Below, one piece after another: positions 1 through 9,190 of a DNA stretch of 64,000 nt. The translations under genes and the position numbers were made by a program. The stretch spans positions 1,054,001 through 1,118,000 of the forward strand of contig NZ_CZQA01000001.1 of NCBI RefSeq assembly GCF_001458735.1. The letters run 5' to 3'. Every line of letters begins with the position of its first letter. The stretch's first letter is position 1. The notes under the pieces are model-generated. The model was not told where the DNA came from, did not search any database, and was given only the letters and a program-made list of their open reading frames with translations. This stretch comes from Candidatus Nitrospira nitrosa. GTDB lineage: Bacteria; Nitrospirota; Nitrospiria; Nitrospirales; Nitrospiraceae.

Positions 1-2
1 CC

Positions 3-2168
3 ATCCTGCTGGCGTCTGCGTCCTTCATTGGACTGACGTTGGGGGCCGGGTTACCGGAGTGGCTGGCCGCACTGACCGGCGCGACGTTGATCGCAGTGCT
101 CCTACGAAATATGGGAATGAAGCCGGTCGATCGACTGACCACGCAGATGCCCGTGTCAGCAATTGGATGGAATCTGATCGTGCTCGGCGGTTTTGTGGGC
201 TTTTGGATCGACCTCTTGTGGGTCTCCGGTGATCTACTTCCAGCCGGGCTACACTTCTTGATGATTCTGATGGTCATCAAGCTCTTCAACCTCCGACTTC
301 GCCGCGACTATCTGCATCTCTATGCGATCAGTCTGGTCGCAATGCTCGCCTCAGGATCTCTCACGACGGATCTGTGGTTCATCCCGATTTTTTCGATCTA
401 TCTTCTCGCCGGAGTCTGGACCCTTCTTCTGTTTCAGTTGACCAAGACGTCGGAGGTCAGTGGCAATGCCTGGATGCCCGCGTCTATCCGACCTGAGAGT
501 CATGAAGGAGGCCACCGGGTTTCCCCGCGACTTTTTTGGATAGCGAATGGGTTGGCCTTTGGGGCCTTCCTCATAACCGTGATCATCTTCTTCACCATCC
601 CACGGGTCAACGCGGGGATTTACCAGAAAGGATTTGGGGAAAATCTTCGCATGTCTGGGTTTTCCGATAAGGTGAACTTAGGTGCGATCGGATCCATCAA
701 GCGGGACCCCAGTATCGTGATGCGAGTCGAGTTGCCCAGGAGCCCGCTTCATGATGCCAGACCACTCTATATTCGAGGGATGTCTTTCGATCGGTACGAT
801 GGCAAGGTGTGGACGAATCAACTGAGCTATCGACGGAGTCTCATCGAGGAAAGCCCTGGTACCTTCACGTTTCGGGGAAAACGAACGGTCTCGCGGTCTC
901 AGCTTGGTGAGGCGATCCAACAGAAAATTCTTCTTGAGCCACTGGATACGACGGTGTTGTTTGCCGCACCGTTTATCGAAAGCGTAACAGGGATGTTCCC
1001 CAGTCTCTTCTTTGACGCAACCGGTGCGGTCTATTTACCCTTTCCGAGTTCGTCCCGAATCGAATATACCGTCGTGTCTCGTTCTAATGTGCTGGTCCCG
1101 GCGGATCTCGGGTCCGAGTCCGGGGTTTATCCCGAATCGGTGGTCAGGCAGTATTTGCAACTTCCCTTTCAGTCGGATCGCATCAAGACATTGGCGGGAG
1201 AAGTGACGGAGAGGCAACAGGGCCCATATGAAAAGGTTACGGCGATTCAAGCGTATTTAACCCGTAACTACCGTTACAGTCTGGATGCACCGCTTGCCGA
1301 GCAGCAGCAACCGCTCGAAGAATTTCTTTTCGCGAGAAAGACCGGGTACTGCGAGCACTACGCCACAGCGATGGTCATTATGCTTCGAACCATTGGAATT
1401 CCCGCTCGTCTGGTGACAGGCTTCATGGCCACGGAATGGAACGAATACGGAGATTACTACGTCGTCAGACAGCAGGACGCCCATGCGTGGGTCGAAGTGT
1501 ATCTGCCGCATTCCGGGTGGATCAGGATGGATCCAACTCCCACCGAAGACAATCCAACGGCTGGAGGCTCGGTATGGAAAGTTCTTGGACCCATCGTGGA
1601 TAACATCAAGCTCCAATGGAACCGATTGTTCGTACAGTATAGCGCAGCCGATCAACTGGCCGTGGTTCGGGAATTAAAAGCCGAAGGGATGTCGGTCCGA
1701 AACAAAGCGCTGGATTCTATGACTGCCCTGTTCGGCGTCTTCATGACGCTTTTGAGTGGGGTCGTGACCCACGATCTATCTCAGGTCAGGATTGGGCTTC
1801 TGGGAGAGTTTCTTGGCTTCGCAGTGATAAGTCTAGCCATCCTTTTCTGGTTACGTAGGAGGCGACCGTGGGCAGCCTGGAGTCCCTGGAAAAAGGATCA
1901 GGACAATGAACTGGTCATCGCGCAATACTACCGTCGCATGCGTACCTATCTGGCCGGGCAGGGTTTTTCAAGCTCTACGGCTATCGCACCACTTGAGTTG
2001 GTCGAGATCACTCAAGCTCGCTGGCGGGAAGCCCATTTTGCGGTGGCGTCGATTACAGAGCTGTATTGCCGGACCAGGTTCGGTCATATTCCGCTTACTC
2101 ATGAGGACTTGAAGCGTGCGGAAGACCACCTCCATCGCCTACTGGAACTAAGGAAAGCGCCTCTGTGA
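3..2168 (+). CDS. TgpA-like membrane transglutaminase (DUF3488 + transglutaminase core), 5' partial
   Basis: The frame is open to the left edge, so the gene begins before the window; TTG at 39 is only the first start-like codon. About the first 190 visible residues are hydrophobic membrane segments, as in the DUF3488 region. A large periplasmic part follows with a transglutaminase-like core: a Cys in TGYCEHYATA, a His in QDAHAWVEVY and an Asp in MDPTP form the expected Cys-His-Asp triad. One more membrane helix and a cytoplasmic tail end the protein. TgpA-family proteins are inner-membrane enzymes whose physiological substrate is mostly unknown. The next gene on this strand starts about 700 bp away, so this is the 3' end of an operon lying to the left. 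Family assignment is firm, function is not. Confidence 0.85.
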   Translation: MLLASASFIGLTLGAGLPEWLAALTGATLIAVLLRNMGMKPVDRLTTQMPVSAIGWNLIVLGGFVGFWIDLLWVSGDLLPAGLHFLMILMVIKLFNLRLRRDYLHLYAISLVAMLASGSLTTDLWFIPIFSIYLLAGVWTLLLFQLTKTSEVSGNAWMPASIRPESHEGGHRVSPRLFWIANGLAFGAFLITVIIFFTIPRVNAGIYQKGFGENLRMSGFSDKVNLGAIGSIKRDPSIVMRVELPRSPLHDARPLYIRGMSFDRYDGKVWTNQLSYRRSLIEESPGTFTFRGKRTVSRSQLGEAIQQKILLEPLDTTVLFAAPFIESVTGMFPSLFFDATGAVYLPFPSSSRIEYTVVSRSNVLVPADLGSESGVYPESVVRQYLQLPFQSDRIKTLAGEVTERQQGPYEKVTAIQAYLTRNYRYSLDAPLAEQQQPLEEFLFARKTGYCEHYATAMVIMLRTIGIPARLVTGFMATEWNEYGDYYVVRQQDAHAWVEVYLPHSGWIRMDPTPTEDNPTAGGSVWKVLGPIVDNIKLQWNRLFVQYSAADQLAVVRELKAEGMSVRNKALDSMTALFGVFMTLLSGVVTHDLSQVRIGLLGEFLGFAVISLAILFWLRRRRPWAAWSPWKKDQDNELVIAQYYRRMRTYLAGQGFSSSTAIAPLELVEITQARWREAHFAVASITELYCRTRFGHIPLTHEDLKRAEDHLHRLLELRKAPL

Positions 2169-2264
2169 CGCTCTAAGCCCCGGCAAGACCTAGATCGCGA
2201 TCCCATCGGCGGACAAGCACAAGCCTAAATTCTAGGGCAGGGGAGGGATTGTCTGGAAAGATGT

Positions 2265-2339
2265 TGGAGCGGGAAAAGGGATTTGAACCCTCGACCCTCG
2301 CCTTGGCAAGGCGATGCTCTACCACTGAGCTATTCCCGC
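2265..2339 (-). tRNA. tRNA-Gly(GCC)
   Basis: On the minus strand the sequence folds as a complete cloverleaf. The 7-bp acceptor GCGGGAA pairs with TTCCCGC, the D-arm contains AGCTCAGTGGTAGAGC, and the anticodon loop TTGCCAA carries anticodon GCC. The T-arm contains GGTTCAAATCC. The 3' CCA is encoded at 2265-2267. It lies alone between the transglutaminase-like gene and the nxr locus. Confidence 0.97.
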
Positions 2340-2399
2340 TCGCGAACGACCAAGGCCGGAGTGTACTGACCTCTCCAGTGACTGTCAAGCCACGAATCC

Positions 2400-2860
2400 T
2401 ACGCAATGCGCTAGAGCAAATCTAGTTCGGCAACTCATTAAGTCGTTACGAATATGTAACATAACAAAGCGTGGCGTAATAAATTGATAAACAAGCCAAT
2501 TTATAATCTATTTATTAGCTACTTATGCAATCTATCACCTCTGCTTTTCAGAGTGATTGCTACGCAGGCTACTCATTTCAACTGCGATGTAATGATAGGG
2601 CATCGTCGTTCAATTTATTCAATAAATATTAATATTATTAAATAGTTAAATATATTTTCTTTGAATAGAAACGTGCTTCCGTTTTATTGGTTCGAATCTT
2701 GCTGGCAATCGAATTGAGGCGTTTGAGCGGGTAGTGGAATGCGTGTTTCCCATTTTCAAAATTACGTCCGAGTCAAATCGCCATTGAAATTGGAAGAATA
2801 AAGGGCATCGTTTAATAAAGAGCTTCGTTCAAGTTCACATCATGTGAGGAGGTATTCACA
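2400..2860. other. A/T-rich intergenic region upstream of nxrA
   Basis: This stretch has no convincing gene and is much richer in A and T than the flanking coding DNA, especially at about 2450-2530 and 2610-2680. It holds an inverted repeat GTTAC-N6-GTAAC at 2445-2460, a sigma54-type promoter match at 2688-2703 and the nxrA ribosome binding site at 2846-2852. The composition suggests a bendable promoter region for a highly expressed gene; that last point is inference. Confidence 0.6.
2688..2703 (+). promoter_or_regulatory. Candidate sigma54 (-24/-12) promoter of nxrA
   Basis: Read against TGGCACG-N4-TTGCW, the site has TGG at -24, C and G at the last two -24 positions, then TTGCT at -12. The invariant GG-N10-GC spacing is exact (GG 2689-2690, GC 2701-2702). 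The start point would be near 2714, giving a leader of about 147 nt. It is a sequence match only; a sigma70 promoter elsewhere in the A/T-rich region is not excluded. Confidence 0.5.
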
Positions 2861-5800
2861 ATGTTCTTGTCACGTCGACAATTTCTAAAGGTCTCTGTCG
2901 GTACGGTTGCAGCTGCAGCCGTGGCGGACAAGGTCCTGGCATTGACGGCGCTCCAACCGGTGATCGAGGTCGGAAATCCACTGGGTGATTATCCGGACCG
3001 GTCATGGGAGCGTGTTTACCACGACCAATATCGTTATGATTCATCCTTTACGTGGGTCTGCTCTCCCAATGACACCCATGCCTGTCGCGTTCGGGCCTTT
3101 GTCCGAAACGGCGTCGTCATGCGTGTCGAGCAGAACTATGACCATCAAACCTATGAAGATCTCTATGGGAACCGTGGGACCTTCGCGCATAACCCGCGCA
3201 TGTGCTTGAAGGGTTTTACGTTCCATCGTCGTGTATACGGTCCTTACCGACTCAAGGGCCCGCTCATGCGAAAGGGCTGGAAGCAGTGGATGGACGATGG
3301 ATCGCCCGAGCTGACGCCTGACACCAAGCGCAAGTATAAATTCGACAGCCGTTTTTTGGACGATATGCTCCGTGTCTCCTGGGACACAGCGTTTACCTAT
3401 GCTGCTAAGGCCATGATCATTATTGCGACACGCTACTCCGGCGAGGCTGGAGCTAGAAGGTTGCGCGAGCAGGGCTATGCGCCTGAGATGATCGAAATGA
3501 TGAAGGGGGCTGGTACGCGGTGCTTTAAGCATCGTGCCGGTATGCCTGTTCTCGGTATCATTGGTAAAATGGGCAACACCCGTATGAACGGCGGGATCAA
3601 TGCGCTGTTGGATACCTGGATTCGGAAAGTCAGTCCGGAGCAAGCGCAGGGTGGTCGTTACTGGTCGAATTACACCTGGCATGGAGATCAGAACCCATCA
3701 CAGCCGTTCTGGTCCGGTGTTCAGGGGTCGGATATCGATCTCGCGGACATGCGCTTTTCCAAGCTGAATACCAGCTGGGGGAAGAACTTCGTTGAAAATA
3801 AGATGCCGGAAGCTCACTGGAAGCTGGAGTGCATTGAGCGTGGTGCACGCGTGGTTGTCATTACGCCGGAATACAATCCTACGGCCTATCGAGCCGACTA
3901 CTGGATGCCTCTCCGTCCACAGTCCGACGGCGCTCTCTTCATGGGAGCCATGAAAATCATCATCGACGAAAATATGCACGACGTTGACTTCCTGAAACAG
4001 TTTACTGATGCTCCGATCTTGGTGCGCACGGATACTCTTCAGTACCTGGATCCTCGGGACGTCGTAGCTGATTATAAGTTCCCTGATTTCTCTAAGAGCT
4101 ATTCAGGTCGGATTCAAGCTCTGAAGCCGCAAGATGTCGAACGGCTTGGCGGCATGATGGTGTGGGATTTGAACAAGAAGCAGGCAGTCCCGCTCCATCG
4201 TGAACAGGTTGGATGGCACTATATCAATAGCGGAATCGATGCAGCCCTCAACGGGACCTACCGGGTCAAGTTGCTCAACGGTCGTGAAGTTGATGCGATG
4301 CCGGTCTGGCAGATGTACCTGGTGCATTTCCAAGACTACGATTTGGATACCACGCATCAAATCTGCCGAACTCCGAAGGATCTCATTGTACGTTGGGCAC
4401 GCGACTCGGGCACGATCAAGCCGGCCGCGATTCACAACGGAGAAGGTGTGACGCACTATTTCCACATGACGCCGAATGGTCGTGCGGCGGCCATGGTGCT
4501 CATCATAACCGGTAACGTCGGCAAGTTCGGCACTGGGCAGCATACCTGGGCTGGTAACTATAAGGCGGGTTGCTGGACGGCTACACCATGGTCCGGCGCT
4601 GGCTTATCAGTTCACACGGGTGAAGATCCATTCAACATTACGCTGGATCCGAATGCCCACGGGAAAGAAATCAAGACCAAGTCCTACTACTACGGCGAAG
4701 AGGTTGGGTATTGGAACCACGGCGATACGGCTTTGATTGTCAATACTCCGAAGTATGGGCGTAAGGTGTTCACCGGTAAAACGCACATGCCGACCCCCAG
4801 TAAATTCCGCTGGGTCGTGAACGTCAACGTGCTCAACAACGCCAAGCACCACTACGACATGGTGCGCAACGTCGATCCGAACATCGAAACTCTGATCACG
4901 CAGGACATCGAAATGACGTCAGACGTGAATCATAACGACATTGCCTTTGCCTGCAACTCTTGGATGGAATTTACCTATCCGGAGATGACGATCACGGTCT
5001 CCAACCCATGGGTCCAAATTTGGAAGGGTGGAATCAGACCGTTGTACGACACTCGAAACGACCTCGATACCTTTGCCGGGGTTGCGGCAAAACTGTCCGA
5101 GATGACCGGCGACAAGCGCATGAAGGACTACTTCGCCATGGTCTACGCCAACCGCGTGGACGTCTATGCGCAGCGCATGCTCGATGCATCCAGCACCTTC
5201 TACGGCTACTCCGCAGATGTCATGTTGAAGTCGGAAAAGGGCTGGATGGTCATGGTCCGGACCTACCCGCGGCATCCGTTCTGGGAGGAAACCAACGAGT
5301 CCAAGCCCATGTGGACCCGCAGCGGTCGGTACGAGAATTACCGTATCGAACCGGAAGCAATCGAGTACGGAGAGAACTTCATCTCCCATCGTGAGGGACC
5401 GGAGGCAACGCCATACCTCCCGAACGCGATCTTCACGACCAATCCGTATTGCCGTCCGGATGACTATGGTATTCCCATCACGGCGCAGCACCATGACGAT
5501 AAGACTGTTCGTAACATCAAGTTGTCATGGCATGAAATTGTGCGGCATTCAAACCCGTTGTGGGAGAAGGGCTATCAGTTCTACTGCGTGACGCCAAAGA
5601 CGCGGCACCGAGTTCATAGCCAATGGTCGGTGAACGACTGGGTGCAGATCTATGAGTCGAACTTCGGTGATCCCTATCGCATGGACAAACGGACGCCGGG
5701 AGTCGGCGAACACCAGATTCACATCAACCCACAGGCGGCGAAGGACCGTGGCATCAACGACGGTGACTATGTCTACGTCGATGGGAACCCGGTGGATCGT

Positions 5801-6298
5801 CCCTATCGTGGATGGAAACCGAGCGATCCGTACTACAAAGTAGCTCGACTCATGATCCGGGCCAAGTACAACCCGGCTTATCCGTATCACGTGACCATGG
5901 CAAAACATGCGCCGTATGTCTCCACGCCAAAGTCGGTCAAAGGACACGAGACCAGACCAGATGGACGGGCCATTGCCATCGACACGGGGTATCAGTCGAA
6001 TTTCCGGTATGGCGCCCAACAGTCCTTTACCAGAAACTGGCTCATGCCGATGCACCAGACTGACTCACTTCCTGGCAAACACGCAATTGCCTGGAAGTTT
6101 AAATGGGGCTATCAGGTCGATCACCACGCGATCAACACGGTGCCGAAGGAATGTCTCATCCGGATCACCAAGGCGGAGGACGGCGGGATCGGGGCTCGTG
6201 GTCCCTGGGAACCGGTGCGCACCGGATTTACGCCGGGCCAAGAGAACGAGTTCATGATTAAGTGGCTGAAAGGTGAGCACATTAAGATTAAGGTCTAA
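2861..6298 (+). CDS. nxrA: Nitrite oxidoreductase alpha subunit NxrA
   Basis: Catalytic molybdenum subunit that oxidises nitrite to nitrate; in Nitrospira this type II DMSO-reductase-family enzyme faces the periplasm. The N terminus has a twin-arginine signal (SRRQFLK, residues 4-10) followed by an Ala-rich hydrophobic stretch. The proximal Fe-S site reads C67-x3-D71-x3-C75 with C115, so an Asp stands where relatives have Cys. A WHGD segment near residue 276 lies where NarG carries its Mo-binding Asp. The length of 1145 aa fits Nitrospira NxrA. The start is set by GAGGAGG at 2846-2852. The gene is followed by nxrB after 88 nt containing a hairpin. The spacing, the A/T-rich upstream region and the sigma54-like site suggest dedicated regulation. 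Identity is very secure; which nxr copy of the genome this is cannot be told. Confidence 0.97.
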   Translation: MFLSRRQFLKVSVGTVAAAAVADKVLALTALQPVIEVGNPLGDYPDRSWERVYHDQYRYDSSFTWVCSPNDTHACRVRAFVRNGVVMRVEQNYDHQTYEDLYGNRGTFAHNPRMCLKGFTFHRRVYGPYRLKGPLMRKGWKQWMDDGSPELTPDTKRKYKFDSRFLDDMLRVSWDTAFTYAAKAMIIIATRYSGEAGARRLREQGYAPEMIEMMKGAGTRCFKHRAGMPVLGIIGKMGNTRMNGGINALLDTWIRKVSPEQAQGGRYWSNYTWHGDQNPSQPFWSGVQGSDIDLADMRFSKLNTSWGKNFVENKMPEAHWKLECIERGARVVVITPEYNPTAYRADYWMPLRPQSDGALFMGAMKIIIDENMHDVDFLKQFTDAPILVRTDTLQYLDPRDVVADYKFPDFSKSYSGRIQALKPQDVERLGGMMVWDLNKKQAVPLHREQVGWHYINSGIDAALNGTYRVKLLNGREVDAMPVWQMYLVHFQDYDLDTTHQICRTPKDLIVRWARDSGTIKPAAIHNGEGVTHYFHMTPNGRAAAMVLIITGNVGKFGTGQHTWAGNYKAGCWTATPWSGAGLSVHTGEDPFNITLDPNAHGKEIKTKSYYYGEEVGYWNHGDTALIVNTPKYGRKVFTGKTHMPTPSKFRWVVNVNVLNNAKHHYDMVRNVDPNIETLITQDIEMTSDVNHNDIAFACNSWMEFTYPEMTITVSNPWVQIWKGGIRPLYDTRNDLDTFAGVAAKLSEMTGDKRMKDYFAMVYANRVDVYAQRMLDASSTFYGYSADVMLKSEKGWMVMVRTYPRHPFWEETNESKPMWTRSGRYENYRIEPEAIEYGENFISHREGPEATPYLPNAIFTTNPYCRPDDYGIPITAQHHDDKTVRNIKLSWHEIVRHSNPLWEKGYQFYCVTPKTRHRVHSQWSVNDWVQIYESNFGDPYRMDKRTPGVGEHQIHINPQAAKDRGINDGDYVYVDGNPVDRPYRGWKPSDPYYKVARLMIRAKYNPAYPYHVTMAKHAPYVSTPKSVKGHETRPDGRAIAIDTGYQSNFRYGAQQSFTRNWLMPMHQTDSLPGKHAIAWKFKWGYQVDHHAINTVPKECLIRITKAEDGGIGARGPWEPVRTGFTPGQENEFMIKWLKGEHIKIKV

Positions 6299-6315
6299 AT
6301 GCTATTGGCGTACCG

Positions 6316-6346
6316 GTCAGCCCTTGCCCAATCGGTGAGGGCTGAC
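6316..6346 (+). promoter_or_regulatory. Intercistronic hairpin between nxrA and nxrB
   Basis: GTCAGCCCT (6316-6324) pairs perfectly with AGGGCTGAC (6338-6346) across a 13-nt loop. No T-run follows, so it does not look like an intrinsic terminator. It could stabilise or process the nxrAB mRNA and so tune the A:B ratio; that role is inference. Confidence 0.6.
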
Positions 6347-6386
6347 GAAGTTCGACAAGAGCCTATGATGAATCACGGAGGAAACC

Positions 6387-7676
6387 ATGCCTGAAGTCTA
6401 TAACTGGCAGCTGGGACGAAAGATGTTGTATCCCTACGAGGAGCGGCATCCGAAGTGGCAGTTTGCCTTTGTCTTCAATATCAACCGCTGCTTAGCGTGC
6501 CAAACCTGTAGTATGGCCGATAAGTCGACCTGGCTCTTCTCGAAGGGGCAGGAGTACATGTGGTGGAACAACGTGGAGACCAAGCCCTATGGGGGGTATC
6601 CCCAGTTCTACGACATCAAGATCACCCAGCTGATTGAGCAGGTCAATCCCGGCGGACAGGTCTGGAACGTCCGGGTGGGACGCAAACACCATGCGCCGTA
6701 CGGGGTGTTTGAGGGGATGACCATTTTCGACGCGGGTGCCAAGGTGGGGCAAGCGGCGATCGGGTACATTCCAACCGACCAAGAATGGCGGTTTGTGAAC
6801 ATCTATGAGGACACCGCCACCTCCATGCGCGCGCTGGTGGAAGGTATCGACAAGACCGGGTTCTCACGGGATGAACCCTGGAAGATGACCGGCAGCAGCT
6901 TGCCGGAACATGAGACCTTCTTCTTCTACTTACAGCGGATCTGCAATCACTGTACGTATCCGGGCTGTTTAGCGGCCTGCCCGCGGAAAGCGATCTATAA
7001 GCGTCCTGAGGACGGGATCGTCCTGATCGACCAGAATCGATGCCGGGGGTACAAAAAGTGTGTGGAACAGTGTCCGTACAAGAAGCCCATGTATCGAGGG
7101 ACGACCCGGGTCAGTGAAAAGTGTATCGCCTGCTATCCTCGGATCGAAGGCAAAGATCCGTTGACCGGGGGAGAACCGATGGAAACCCGGTGTATGGCGG
7201 CCTGTGTCGGCAAGATCCGGATGCAGAGTTTGATGCGGATCGGCGAGGATGGGCTGTGGGCGGAGGATCGGTGGCACCCGCTGTACTACACGATTCGGGT
7301 CGAGCAGGTGGCCTTGCCGTTGTACCCCCAGTGGGGGACGGAGCCCAACGGCTATTACATTCCACCGCGGCATTCCCCGCGCGGGTATGCCCGCCAGATG
7401 TTTGGGCCTGGTGTGGACAATGCCATTGAAAAGTACCTGGTTCCAAGCCGGGAGCTCCTCGCGGTGCTCCAGCTCTGGCGAGCCAGTCAGCAGATCGTCT
7501 TCCGGTACGATGTGATTCCTGGGCCGAAAGTGTTCGAGACCCAGATTCACGGCAAGCGCTTTGAGATGTACAACGACACGGTCCTGGGCTTCAATAAGTC
7601 CGGGAAAGAAGTGGCCAGGATTCAGGTGGAAGAGCCGATCTACATTCGGCCGGCCGAACGGGTGACCTGGCTGTAA
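6387..7676 (+). CDS. nxrB: Nitrite oxidoreductase beta subunit NxrB
   Basis: Iron-sulfur electron-transfer subunit passing electrons from NxrA towards cytochrome c. Cysteine motifs for the clusters are visible in order: CLACQTC (35-41), CNHCTYPGCLAAC (186-198), CRGYKKCVEQC (219-229), CIAC (246-249) and C269/C273 in the CMAAC segment, as in NarH-type beta subunits. The 429-aa length equals that of known Nitrospira NxrB. There is no signal peptide, so it presumably leaves the cell folded with the Tat-signal-bearing NxrA. A GGAGG-like ribosome site lies just before the ATG. A strong terminator follows the gene, so nxrAB ends here with no gamma subunit adjacent. nxrB is a widely used Nitrospira marker gene. 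Confidence 0.97.
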   Translation: MPEVYNWQLGRKMLYPYEERHPKWQFAFVFNINRCLACQTCSMADKSTWLFSKGQEYMWWNNVETKPYGGYPQFYDIKITQLIEQVNPGGQVWNVRVGRKHHAPYGVFEGMTIFDAGAKVGQAAIGYIPTDQEWRFVNIYEDTATSMRALVEGIDKTGFSRDEPWKMTGSSLPEHETFFFYLQRICNHCTYPGCLAACPRKAIYKRPEDGIVLIDQNRCRGYKKCVEQCPYKKPMYRGTTRVSEKCIACYPRIEGKDPLTGGEPMETRCMAACVGKIRMQSLMRIGEDGLWAEDRWHPLYYTIRVEQVALPLYPQWGTEPNGYYIPPRHSPRGYARQMFGPGVDNAIEKYLVPSRELLAVLQLWRASQQIVFRYDVIPGPKVFETQIHGKRFEMYNDTVLGFNKSGKEVARIQVEEPIYIRPAERVTWL

Positions 7677-7702
7677 GTCGGTACGGACGAGACCGGTAGA
7701 AC

Positions 7703-7746
7703 GAGGGGTGGGGTTCCGAAGAAGGGCTCCGCCCCTCTTACTTTTC
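7703..7746 (+). terminator. Rho-independent terminator after nxrB
   Basis: GAGGGGTGGGG (7703-7713) pairs with CTCCGCCCCTC (7727-7737) to give an 11-bp stem with two G-U pairs. It is followed by a T-rich TTACTTTT tract. It lies 27 nt after the nxrB stop and closes the nxrAB transcription unit. Confidence 0.75.
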
Positions 7747-7982
7747 AATCGGTGTTTCTCCTGAGAAAGGGCGCCGATGGGCGGTCATTCTCAATCACAT
7801 ACCAAGTCCACCTCGTTGATACGGCCATCTCACCGCCAGAACTAGAGCCTGATTCCCCTTGTCTGATCAGTCTTTCGACTCAGCCCTCCCTGAATCTTCT
7901 GCACACTTGACGGCATGCAGGACCTCCAGTAAAGTTTTTTCTAGATTATCATTGTGCCTTCCAACCCCGGAGTTACTTCAGC

Positions 7983-8312
7983 GTGACCGTGAAACAGCAG
8001 GAAACGGTTCCCTTTGCTGCTCAAGCTATTCCCTTCAAGGAGTTACTCGCTACGGGCGAGCTACCCGATGGATATCTCACCGGTGAATATATCGCCCAGC
8101 AATTCGTTGAACGACTCGTTCACTATATTCTCAGTGTTCCATCAGGGAGTTATACCATGGGTGAACTCAGTCAACTTCTGGAGCAGCTAGACCCTCGTGC
8201 GCAGGTTTTCTTTTTTAAAAAATTGAAGGAGACCAGTCCCGAGTGCTTAAAAGACTTTGCACCTCTCTATTATGGTTTTATGAACGAATTTGAATCACTA
8301 CTCTTCACCTAG
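7983..8312 (+). CDS. Small conserved-looking protein downstream of nxrB, unknown function
   Basis: 109 residues starting at GTG. The protein is mostly helical and acidic, with an LLEQLDPRAQVFFFKKLKE segment in the middle and a hydrophobic C-terminal end (FESLLFT). It has no signal peptide, no membrane helix and no recognisable motif. It is separated from nxrB by a terminator and about 235 bp of non-coding DNA, so it is probably transcribed on its own. Codon use and amino-acid composition look like real protein, but I do not recognise the family. The start is uncertain, because no strong ribosome site precedes the GTG. Confidence 0.6.
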   Translation: MTVKQQETVPFAAQAIPFKELLATGELPDGYLTGEYIAQQFVERLVHYILSVPSGSYTMGELSQLLEQLDPRAQVFFFKKLKETSPECLKDFAPLYYGFMNEFESLLFT

Positions 8313-8584
8313 GCGCAATACCACTCACCTACTTCATCATCCAAGCACTCAGCCGATAGTGAACATTGTGGCGATGTAATCCTCTTGGATAGCTTCGTCA
8401 CTATCTCACCGCTCCATCCTGCAGGAGTGCCCTAACGAGCAGATTCACACTTGCGATGAGCATTTGTTCTGTTCATCATACAAAGGGCCACTCTATGTAG
8501 CAAAATTGCGCAAAATCATACAGGAACGGACCGCGGTCATGGTGGGAGGAGGCCTCACAGATTCGAATGGGACAAAAATTCTCC

Positions 8585-8612
8585 TTGTTGTACTCGTAAT
8601 CTGATGTATAAT
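8585..8612 (+). promoter_or_regulatory. sigma70-type promoter for the 8642 gene
   Basis: TTGTTG (8585-8590), a 16-bp spacer and a perfect TATAAT (8607-8612) precede the gene starting at 8642, giving a leader of roughly 20 nt that includes its ribosome site. Confidence 0.6.
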
Positions 8613-8641
8613 TGCTCCTCATCTACTGGAAAAGGAGTGTT

Positions 8642-9010
8642 ATGAATCCATCCCTACAACGTGCGGTCACCAGCTTCTATAACCTGATCTATGAGGCACA
8701 AACTTTTGCCACTGCAATGGCACGGATCGATACTGCGGAGCAGGAGCACTATGCCGGCCGTATTGAGGGTCTGAATTGGGTCCTAGATCGTTGCCAAGAA
8801 CTTGAGGAGATGGATGCTAACCTCACGCCATCCTCGCTTCAGCGTATCTTGGGCGAAGTGAAGTCCGATCTGGAACATGAATTATCAGTTCAAAGGCGGG
8901 AAAAGGGCCGCAGGGCAGATGGACGTGAAGAGGCTCTCAACTTTGTTGCGGATTACCTTTCGAGTCTGATTACTGCGACTGAGATCGAGTCTGCTAAAAC
9001 TCCCGCCTAG
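8642..9010 (+). CDS. Small helical protein, unknown function
   Basis: 122 residues. The ATG at 8642 is chosen over the earlier in-frame codon at 8612 because AAAGGAG lies directly upstream and the TATAAT box overlaps the longer version. The protein is predicted almost wholly helical, with charged heptad-like stretches in the middle (RILGEVKSDLEHELSVQRRE) and a possible coiled coil. It has no cysteine motif, signal or membrane segment. It stands alone between non-coding regions. I do not recognise a family. A real gene is well supported by the promoter, ribosome site and composition. Confidence 0.65.
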   Translation: MNPSLQRAVTSFYNLIYEAQTFATAMARIDTAEQEHYAGRIEGLNWVLDRCQELEEMDANLTPSSLQRILGEVKSDLEHELSVQRREKGRRADGREEALNFVADYLSSLITATEIESAKTPA

Positions 9011-9190
9011 GACAAACGTTCCTTCTGAACGGGGCATGCATCAGCTCAGCGATGTTGACTGGGGGCCCCGTTAAGTCCTGTGCCTTAGTTCTGACATGTT
9101 GCCAACGGATCCTCATCAGCGAGTTCGGTCAGGGCGCGGATGAACCCGTAATAACTTGACCCTGCAGCACGAATCTCAATAAAATGGGCT

